Source: an uncultured Flavobacteriia bacterium (GTDB taxonomy: Bacteria > Bacteroidota > Bacteroidia > Flavobacteriales_D > Crocinitomicaceae). From it: 5,346 nt of DNA. Below the pieces are notes generated by a model, which was not told the origin of the DNA, searched no databases, and worked only from the letters and a program-made list of their open reading frames with translations. Shown here one piece after another: positions 1 to 5,346 of this stretch. The DNA lies in NCBI GenBank assembly GCA_903887095.1, contig CAISOQ010000288.1, positions 1 through 5,346 on the forward strand. The letters run 5' to 3'. Both the position numbers and the translations under genes were made by a program. How positions within the stretch are numbered: position 1 is the stretch's first letter; the number at the start of each line of letters is the position of its first letter.

Positions 1-21
1 CTTTGCGCAAATTTTCGAAGA

Positions 22-1125
22 ATGGAAACACGTAAAAAAGCATTATTGGTTCTTGCTGATGGAACTGTTTTTGAAGGTGCAGCAATTGGTAAAATTGGCA
101 CAACAACAGGAGAAATCGCCTTTAACACGGGGATGACAGGATATCAAGAAGTGTTTACTGATCCTTCTTATTTTGGACAGATATTGATTATGACAACTGC
201 ACACATCGGAAATTATGGTGTTCATGCAGATGAAATCGAGTCTGATTCTATGAAGATTGCTGGATTGGTTACAAAGAAATTTTCAGAAATTTATTCCCGT
301 CCATCGGCTAAAGGATCACTTGAGGATTTAATGCATGAAAGTGAGACGGTTGGTATTGCAGACATTGATACGCGAGCGCTCGTGCGACACATCCGCAGCA
401 AAGGTGCAATGAACGCGGTTATTTCTTCAGAAATTTCTGATATTAATGAATTAAAATCTATTTTAAATCAAACTCCATCAATGGATGGCTTGGAATTGTC
501 ATCCAAGGTGTCTACGAAGGAAGCCTTCGAAGTGAAACCAGACAATCCACATTACAAAGTTTCTTTAATAGATTTTGGTGTAAAAAAGAATATTGTTCGA
601 TGCTTGGTTGAAAGAGGCTGCCATGTCAAGGTATTTCCATTGAATTCGAACAAAGCAGATATGGATGCATTTGAGCCAGATGGCTATATGCTTTCCAATG
701 GTCCAGGTGACCCTTCAGCAATGCCAGCTTCAATCCAATTGGTAAGTGAATTGGTAGAATCGGGTAAGCCAATTTTTGGTATTTGTCTTGGTCATCAAAT
801 TTTGGGATTGAGTCAAGGTTTGAAAACTGATAAAATGTTCAATGGCCACAGAGGAATCAATCATCCAATAAAAAACTTGAAAACTGGTAAGGGAGAAATT
901 ACGTCACAGAATCATGGCTTTGTGATTTCAAAACAGAGTGTTGAGAATCATTCAAATGTTCAAATTACCCATAAACATTTGAATGATGATACAATTGCTG
1001 GAATTGAACTTATTGGAAAACCGGTTTTTTCAGTTCAATACCACCCTGAAGCTTCAGCAGGTCCGCATGATTCGAGGTATCTGTTCGATCAGTTCATTGA
1101 TAACATGAAACAATACAAGAAATGA
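22..1125 (+). CDS. carA: Carbamoyl-phosphate synthase small subunit (glutamine amidotransferase)
   Basis: CarA hydrolyses glutamine and channels ammonia to the large subunit CarB, which makes carbamoyl phosphate for pyrimidine and arginine synthesis in the cytoplasm. The 367-residue product is close to the usual family length. The N-terminal small-subunit domain (about residues 5-135) contains FNTGMTGYQE at 35-44 and the DTRALVRHIR stretch at 116-125. The class I glutamine amidotransferase domain (about 178-362) contains SNGPGDP (225-231), the nucleophile elbow GICLGHQ with Cys255, and YHPE with His341 and Glu343, so the catalytic triad is complete. The ATG at 22 is chosen because METRKKALLVLADG matches the usual CarA N-terminus; the 21 bases before it hold no in-frame stop, so an upstream start cannot be formally excluded. 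carB is not adjacent in the window. The stop overlaps the eno start by four bases. Identification is very secure. Confidence 0.97.
   Translation: METRKKALLVLADGTVFEGAAIGKIGTTTGEIAFNTGMTGYQEVFTDPSYFGQILIMTTAHIGNYGVHADEIESDSMKIAGLVTKKFSEIYSRPSAKGSLEDLMHESETVGIADIDTRALVRHIRSKGAMNAVISSEISDINELKSILNQTPSMDGLELSSKVSTKEAFEVKPDNPHYKVSLIDFGVKKNIVRCLVERGCHVKVFPLNSNKADMDAFEPDGYMLSNGPGDPSAMPASIQLVSELVESGKPIFGICLGHQILGLSQGLKTDKMFNGHRGINHPIKNLKTGKGEITSQNHGFVISKQSVENHSNVQITHKHLNDDTIAGIELIGKPVFSVQYHPEASAGPHDSRYLFDQFIDNMKQYKK
1122..1125 (+). other. carA/eno stop-start overlap (ATGA)
   Basis: The eno ATG (1122-1124) overlaps the carA TGA (1123-1125). This four-base arrangement is typical of translational coupling by terminating ribosomes. 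It supports one polycistronic mRNA for the two genes, although they serve different pathways. Confidence 0.9.
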
Positions 1126-2405
1126 GTTATATAGCAAAAGTAGTAGGAAGACAGATTCTAGATTCCAGAGGGAATCCAACAGTTGAGGTTGATGTGATAA
1201 CAACAAATGGTGTTGTTGGACGTGCAGCTGTTCCATCAGGAGCTTCTACAGGAATTCATGAGGCTGTTGAGTTGCGTGACGGTGACAAAAACATCTATTT
1301 AGGAAAGGGTGTTTTAAATGCAGTATCCAATGTAAATTCATTCATTAATGATGCCTTGCAGGGCATGGATGTTTTCGATCAAAAGGCAATTGATACATTA
1401 ATGCTTCGACTTGATGGTACAGATAATAAATCCAAGTTAGGGGCAAATGCAATTCTTGGAACTTCTTTGGCCGTTGCACGAGCTGCTGCACAAGAGTCTG
1501 GACTGAGTTTATATCGATACATAGGTGGAGTTGGCGCAGTGACAATGCCAGTTCCCATGATGAATATTTTAAATGGTGGTTCACACGCAGACAACCTGAT
1601 CGATATTCAAGAATTTATGGTGATGCCGTTTGGCGCATCTTCTTTCTCTGAAGGATTGAGATGGGGCACTGAAGTTTTTCATCATTTAAAAAATGTTTTG
1701 AAATCAAAGGGATTGTCGACCAATGTGGGAGATGAAGGTGGCTTTGCTCCAAATTTAGGATCCAATGAAGAGGCAATTCAAGTTGTAATGGAAGCGATTG
1801 AAAAAGCGGGATTCATTCCGGGAGAAGACATCTATATTGCTTTGGATGCGGCTTCTTCGGAATTTTATAATGGTGAGAAAAACCGTTATGTTTTCCATTC
1901 AACAGGTGATGAAATGACATCCTCTGAAATGGTTGGTTTCTGGAAGGATTGGTCTAAAAAATATCCAATTGTTTCAATTGAAGATGGTTTGGCAGAAGAT
2001 GATTGGAGTGGATGGAAGTTGGCGACAGAGGAAATAGGTGATAAGGTTCAATTGGTTGGTGATGACTTGTTTGTTACCAATACAAAGCGCCTCCAAAGAG
2101 GAATTGAAGAAGGAATAGCAAATTCAATTTTAGTAAAAGTAAATCAAATTGGTTCACTTACAGAGACAATTGAGGCCGTTCAGCTTGCTACAAGAAATAG
2201 TTATTCTTCAGTAATGAGTCACCGTAGTGGAGAAACAGAAGATAGCACAATTGCTGATCTTGCTGTTGCGCTTAATACAGGTCAAATAAAAACGGGTTCT
2301 GCTTCTCGAAGTGACCGAATGGCGAAGTACAATCAACTTTTAAGAATCGAAGAAGAGTTGGGAGATGCTGCGGTATACCCCGGTAAAAAATTCAGATTTA
2401 TTTAA
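1122..2405 (+). CDS. eno: Enolase (phosphopyruvate hydratase)
   Basis: Enolase interconverts 2-phosphoglycerate and phosphoenolpyruvate in glycolysis and gluconeogenesis. It is cytoplasmic, Mg-dependent and usually about 430 residues; this one has 427. The N-terminal domain (about 1-135) has the ARQ-like opening GRQILDSRGNPTVEVDV and the mobile catalytic loop SGASTG (39-44). The TIM-barrel domain carries His155 and Glu164 in the NGGSHAD...QEFM segment, general acid/base Glu205 (GDEGG), Mg ligands Asp242, Glu287 (SIEDG) and Asp314 (GDDLF), Lys339 inside the signature ILVKVNQIGSLTET (336-349), SHRSGETED (366-374) and Lys390. All residues needed for catalysis are present. The start ATG shares bases with the carA stop codon (ATGA), and MSYIAKVVGRQI is a normal enolase N-terminus. 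No Shine-Dalgarno-like sequence precedes it; translation probably depends on coupling to carA or on the A-rich stretch upstream. An intrinsic terminator follows about 20 bases after the stop. Confidence 0.98.
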   Translation: MSYIAKVVGRQILDSRGNPTVEVDVITTNGVVGRAAVPSGASTGIHEAVELRDGDKNIYLGKGVLNAVSNVNSFINDALQGMDVFDQKAIDTLMLRLDGTDNKSKLGANAILGTSLAVARAAAQESGLSLYRYIGGVGAVTMPVPMMNILNGGSHADNLIDIQEFMVMPFGASSFSEGLRWGTEVFHHLKNVLKSKGLSTNVGDEGGFAPNLGSNEEAIQVVMEAIEKAGFIPGEDIYIALDAASSEFYNGEKNRYVFHSTGDEMTSSEMVGFWKDWSKKYPIVSIEDGLAEDDWSGWKLATEEIGDKVQLVGDDLFVTNTKRLQRGIEEGIANSILVKVNQIGSLTETIEAVQLATRNSYSSVMSHRSGETEDSTIADLAVALNTGQIKTGSASRSDRMAKYNQLLRIEEELGDAAVYPGKKFRFI

Positions 2406-2423
2406 TAAAATGGAAATTAGTTT

Positions 2424-2457
2424 AAAAAGGGGAGTCTTTGCTCCTCTTTTTTATTTT
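2424..2457 (+). terminator. Rho-independent terminator after eno
   Basis: The arms AAAAAGGGGAG (2424-2434) and CTCCTCTTTTT (2441-2451) pair over 11 bp with a single G-U wobble, around a six-base loop TCTTTG. The descending arm runs into a T-rich tail (T6, A, T4; 2447-2457). The hairpin lies 18 bases after the eno stop and would end the carA-eno transcript. Because the ascending arm begins with A residues, it may also work weakly on the opposite strand. Confidence 0.9.
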
Positions 2458-2509
2458 ACAATTAGCAACCATTTGTATGACATTTACGTCTAAAGCTCAA
2501 GTGAAGAAT
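2458..2509 (+). other. Short leader before the second transcription unit
   Basis: This 52-base AT-rich spacer lies between the eno terminator and the chosen start of the small exported-protein gene. If that gene has its own promoter, it must sit here or overlap the terminator. I see no clear match to the Bacteroidota -7 element TAnnTTTG with a properly spaced -33 TTTG. The sequence just before the ATG (CAAGTGAAGAAT) is purine/A-rich, as often seen at starts in this phylum, and not a strong Shine-Dalgarno site. Confidence 0.35.
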
Positions 2510-2860
2510 ATGAAGAATATAGTTTTAATAGGTCTGTTTTTTATTGGATTAAGAGTTTCAGCCCAAACAAATGAAAGTCAAGTAAACCTTTTTGGTCAAT
2601 GTATGATTGAAATTGCAACAGCTGAGGAGATGAAAACATTAGAATTGGAAATGAAATCGAATCCTTATATTAAAGTTGTTCGACTTGATTATAACACGCA
2701 ACGAGCATTCATTTTAACCAAAGGAATTGATCAGTTATCCGAGGATCAATTTACTTCTTGGTTTTCTAATTATGCCAATAAGGTAAGATGCATTCAGATT
2801 GGTCGACATGGAATCGATCAGGTTAAACCATATCCTTTCGAAGGTTGTGGCAAAGAATAA
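2510..2860 (+). CDS. Small exported protein of unknown function
   Basis: The product has 116 residues. I do not recognise the family. It opens with a clear Sec signal peptide: Lys2, a hydrophobic core IVLIGLFFIGL and a likely cut after SAQ (about residue 19), the usual Ala-Gln ending in Bacteroidota. The mature part is about 97 residues with three cysteines (Cys31, Cys94, Cys113). By eye its pattern suggests beta-alpha-beta-beta-alpha-beta: strand about 26-36, helix about 37-51, two strands about 53-71, an amphipathic helix about 76-91, and a strand at VRCIQIG (92-98), ending in a Gly-Cys-Gly tail. This could be a small ferredoxin-like fold, but that is inference. The ATG at 2510 is preferred over in-frame ATG 2477 and TTG 2438, because it places the signal peptide at the N-terminus and the TTG lies inside the terminator. 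The last codon abuts the start of the next gene, so the two are probably co-expressed. Confidence 0.8.
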   Translation: MKNIVLIGLFFIGLRVSAQTNESQVNLFGQCMIEIATAEEMKTLELEMKSNPYIKVVRLDYNTQRAFILTKGIDQLSEDQFTSWFSNYANKVRCIQIGRHGIDQVKPYPFEGCGKE

Positions 2861-2863
2861 ATG
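2858..2863 (+). other. TAAATG stop-start junction of the exported-protein pair
   Basis: The stop TAA of the small gene (2858-2860) is followed with no gap by ATG (2861-2863) of the large gene. With no spacer there is no room for an independent promoter outside the upstream coding region, which points to co-transcription and likely reinitiation. The bases before the ATG are A-rich (GGCAAAGAATAA). Confidence 0.85.
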
Positions 2864-5346
2864 AAGGTACTCTTTTATCTGCTGCTTTTTGTTTGCTTAA
2901 GGGCGATTGCTCAACCAAATGATTGTGCTGATGCTGTGCCCGGCTGTACCACTCCTGCTTTTGCAATAGCTCCCAATAACCCTTCAACAAATATTGTTGA
3001 TTTTACATCAGGAAGCATTTCAAATCCAAATATCAATCCAAATTCAGTACCAGGTAATGCAGGCTGCTTATTGAGCGGTGAAACAAGTTCCACTTTTATT
3101 TCCATTTCAGTTGTTTCTGATGGGACGTTGGAATGGTCCATTATTGGAGCAAGTGGTGGGTGCTTTGATTGGATTATGTGGCCATATGTAAATCCAACTG
3201 TCACTTGTAATGGTATTGCAGGGAATACACTTTCCCCAGTTGCTTGTAACTGGAATGGAATGTGCAATGGAAATACAGGTATGGCACCTTTGGGACAACT
3301 TCCTCCTGGTGGAGATCAGACAAGTTATGAAATACCTTTAAATGTTACAGCTGGCCAACAATATTTGTTGTGTCTGTCGAACTACAGTGGAACAAGTCAG
3401 GATGTAAATTTGAATTTTTTTGGATCTGCGAGCGTTGCATGCGGTGTTTCGGCTCCCGATCAAACCATATGTTTAGGTTCATCAGCAAACGTGACCATTG
3501 CTACACCTGGAGTGGCTAATCCACAATTTAATTGGTTGGTAACAACTGGTGTTTCAAATACAACAGGAGGAAGCAATGTGCTCGTAACCCCTGCAATAAC
3601 GACTACCTATTCTGTTGAAGTTTATCAGCCAGCTTCAGCTACATCATCTGTTTTTCTGGATACAGCTTTCTTCACCATAACCGTTGAATCACCGCCACAA
3701 CCTAATGCAGGCATAGACGATACAGTATGTCTTGGATTTCCAATCAATTTACAAGGTGCAATTAGTTCTACTTCAAATTCTTTTGGGTGGCAATGTCTTG
3801 CTACAGGTATTTCTCCATCGCCAACCGTAAATTTCAATCCTGTCACAAACTCTTTGAATCCAACTGTAACAGTCAATCAGCCTGGTTTATATAGCTTCAT
3901 TCTTTCCGAAATTAATCCTGCTTGCGGTACAGTCAAAGATACAGTAAGAGTTTTGGTTACTTCCGTTAATCAAGTCTTGGCAGCTGTTTCCCCCTCATGT
4001 TTTGGTGATGCGGATGGATCAATATCTGTAACAAACCCAACAGCGGTTGACTATAGTTTTGACAACGGTTTCTCTTGGCAAACAAGCTCAACTCAAAACA
4101 GTTTAGCAGCCGGAACTTATAATGTTTGTTCACGAAATGCCCAAGGATGTCAAACATGTTCGCCAATTACAGTAAGCCCTCCACCGCAAGTAACGATTAC
4201 AACTTCAAACGACACAATAATTTGTCAAAATGGCGCAGCTTCATTGGAAGCGAGTGCTGCAGGTGGAACTGTTTTTGAGTTTCATTGGGATTTCACAACA
4301 GATGAAAGTAGCTCGCAACTTGTTAATCCAACCTCAACGAGTACTTATTCCGTTTTTGCAGAGAATGAAAATGGTTGTATTTCTGCAAGTCAAAATATTG
4401 TGGTCACTCTTCTTGATCCAATTAGTGGAATTCTCACGCAACCAAGTTCAATCTGCCCTGGTTATCCCGTTGATTTAATTGCGGAAGCTTTTGGTGGTTC
4501 TGGCGGACCCTACACATTCACTTGGAATACAGGAGAATTAGCAATAGATTTATCCGATACTATTTCGGTTAACCCACCTCAATCTTCAAATTATACAGTA
4601 TCTATTGAGGATGGATGCGAATCCACTCCGATTTTACTCACAACATCTGTGACACTGTTACCCTTGCCCATTCCGCTTATAGCAACTGATTTGAATAACC
4701 GCTGTGAACCTGCAGTATTTTCTCTTTCGAATCAAACAGATGCCACAATGGTTGAGCAGCTTGAGTGGAATATTTCGAATGGGGATACCTTTTATGATAT
4801 GGAATCGGTTCAGACTTCAGAAATGAGCGCCGGTGCATACGATGTTCAACTTATTGTAACTTCACCTCAAGGCTGTATAGATTCCGCTACCTTTTCTCAA
4901 TATATAACAGTACATCCAAAACCTGTCGCTGATTTCATACATTCTCCTAATCCGGCCTATCTTTATGAGCCGAAGATTTATTTTTATAACAACTCGACAA
5001 ATGCATCGACCTACCAATGGTTTTTTGAAGCTGGTCAGCCAGAGAGCTCATTAGCAATAAATCCAGTTAGTTCATTTCCTGAGGGTCAAGTAGGGGAATA
5101 TGAAGTGATACTTATTGCTTCTTCTGAATTTGGTTGTCTGGACACTACAAACAAATATGTGATTGTAATTCAGGATGTTGTGTTATTTATTCCGAACACA
5201 TTTACACCGGACGGCAATGAATTTAATCAGTCGTGGGCGATTGAAATAGATGGAATTGATCGGTTTAGTTTTCAGTTATTTGTATTCAATCGTTGGGGAG
5301 AGATTATTTGGGAATCAAGAAATCCAGATATTACTTGGGATGGAAC
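2861..5346 (+). CDS. Large T9SS-exported modular surface protein with Ig-like/PKD and SprB-type repeats (3' end missing)
   Basis: The frame is open from ATG 2861 to the window edge (828 codons plus two bases), so the gene is truncated by the window, not broken. Residues 1-18 are a Sec signal peptide (core VLFYLLLFVCL, cut near AIAQ). Residues 19-195 form a cysteine-rich domain resembling the CUB/pre-peptidase-like N-termini of Bacteroidota surface proteins, with the TAGQQYLLCLSNYSG pattern at 163-177. Then follow Ig-like modules at about 199-276 and 281-367, an SprB-type repeat at about 372-440 (SCFGDADGSISV, later LAAGTYNV), Ig-like/PKD modules at about 441-517, 518-600, 601-685 and 686-770, and from about 774 a gliding-motility-associated sorting domain: FIPNTFTPDGNEFNQ, VFNRWGEIIW, then WDG at the edge. 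About 30-40 residues of that domain should lie beyond the window. In this family the domain directs passage through the T9SS and attachment or release at the cell surface. An adhesin or matrix role is inferred; no catalytic domain is visible and the ligand is unknown. Confidence 0.93.
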   Translation, partial: MKVLFYLLLFVCLRAIAQPNDCADAVPGCTTPAFAIAPNNPSTNIVDFTSGSISNPNINPNSVPGNAGCLLSGETSSTFISISVVSDGTLEWSIIGASGGCFDWIMWPYVNPTVTCNGIAGNTLSPVACNWNGMCNGNTGMAPLGQLPPGGDQTSYEIPLNVTAGQQYLLCLSNYSGTSQDVNLNFFGSASVACGVSAPDQTICLGSSANVTIATPGVANPQFNWLVTTGVSNTTGGSNVLVTPAITTTYSVEVYQPASATSSVFLDTAFFTITVESPPQPNAGIDDTVCLGFPINLQGAISSTSNSFGWQCLATGISPSPTVNFNPVTNSLNPTVTVNQPGLYSFILSEINPACGTVKDTVRVLVTSVNQVLAAVSPSCFGDADGSISVTNPTAVDYSFDNGFSWQTSSTQNSLAAGTYNVCSRNAQGCQTCSPITVSPPPQVTITTSNDTIICQNGAASLEASAAGGTVFEFHWDFTTDESSSQLVNPTSTSTYSVFAENENGCISASQNIVVTLLDPISGILTQPSSICPGYPVDLIAEAFGGSGGPYTFTWNTGELAIDLSDTISVNPPQSSNYTVSIEDGCESTPILLTTSVTLLPLPIPLIATDLNNRCEPAVFSLSNQTDATMVEQLEWNISNGDTFYDMESVQTSEMSAGAYDVQLIVTSPQGCIDSATFSQYITVHPKPVADFIHSPNPAYLYEPKIYFYNNSTNASTYQWFFEAGQPESSLAINPVSSFPEGQVGEYEVILIASSEFGCLDTTNKYVIVIQDVVLFIPNTFTPDGNEFNQSWAIEIDGIDRFSFQLFVFNRWGEIIWESRNPDITWDG

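Noticed and set aside
1..21. Possible tail of an upstream gene, for example a frame ending in TAA at 33-35
   Set aside because: Too few bases to identify any product, and that frame would overlap the carA start; nothing supports it over plain spacer.
1345..1594. Two overlapping minus-strand open frames within eno
   Set aside because: They are antisense to a fully conserved enolase sequence and show no independent evidence of coding.
2437..2469. TTTG at 2437-2440 followed about 20 bases later by TA (2462) as a Bacteroidota -33/-7 promoter
   Set aside because: The putative -7 element TAGCAACC matches TAnnTTTG only at TA, and the TTTG is the loop and stem of the terminator.
2438..2509. N-terminal extension of the small exported protein from TTG 2438 or ATG 2477
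   Set aside because: The TTG lies within the terminator hairpin, and either extension would bury the signal peptide behind extra residues. ATG 2510 gives a standard signal peptide.
2911..3267. Minus-strand open frame of 118 codons
   Set aside because: It lies opposite the large T9SS protein frame, has no signal or recognisable motif, and its composition mirrors the Pro/Thr/Ser-rich sense coding.
4230..4478. Plus-strand open frame of 82 codons inside the large gene
   Set aside because: It is out of frame with a long, well-supported coding region whose domain pattern continues through it.

Overview
The window most likely comes from the chromosome of a Bacteroidota bacterium, probably of the order Flavobacteriales. 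Three things suggest this: both exported proteins have signal peptides ending in Ala-Gln; the last gene carries the C-terminal sorting domain of the type IX secretion system (T9SS), which is restricted to that phylum; and the DNA is AT-rich with A-rich rather than Shine-Dalgarno-like sequences before the starts. Family and genus cannot be fixed from this sequence alone.

Left half (22-2457): two housekeeping genes on the + strand, carA (small, glutamine-hydrolysing subunit of carbamoyl-phosphate synthase) and eno (enolase). They overlap by four bases (ATGA), so they are almost certainly co-transcribed and translationally coupled. Both are full length with their catalytic residues intact. A strong intrinsic terminator follows eno.

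Right half (about 2458-5346): a second + strand unit of two exported proteins. The first is a small secreted protein of 116 residues with three cysteines, whose family I do not recognise. The second starts on the base after the first gene's stop codon (TAAATG) and runs off the right edge. It is a large modular cell-surface or secreted protein: signal peptide, a cysteine-rich N-terminal beta-sandwich-like domain, a string of Ig-like/PKD modules with one SprB-type repeat among them, and the start of a gliding-motility-associated (CHU_C type) C-terminal sorting domain. It shows no stop codon because the window ends inside that final domain.

The two halves look functionally unrelated: core metabolism, then a cell-surface unit. 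No RNA gene, mobile element, CRISPR array or long DNA repeat was seen. The most interesting item is the uncharacterised small exported protein coupled to the T9SS surface protein.
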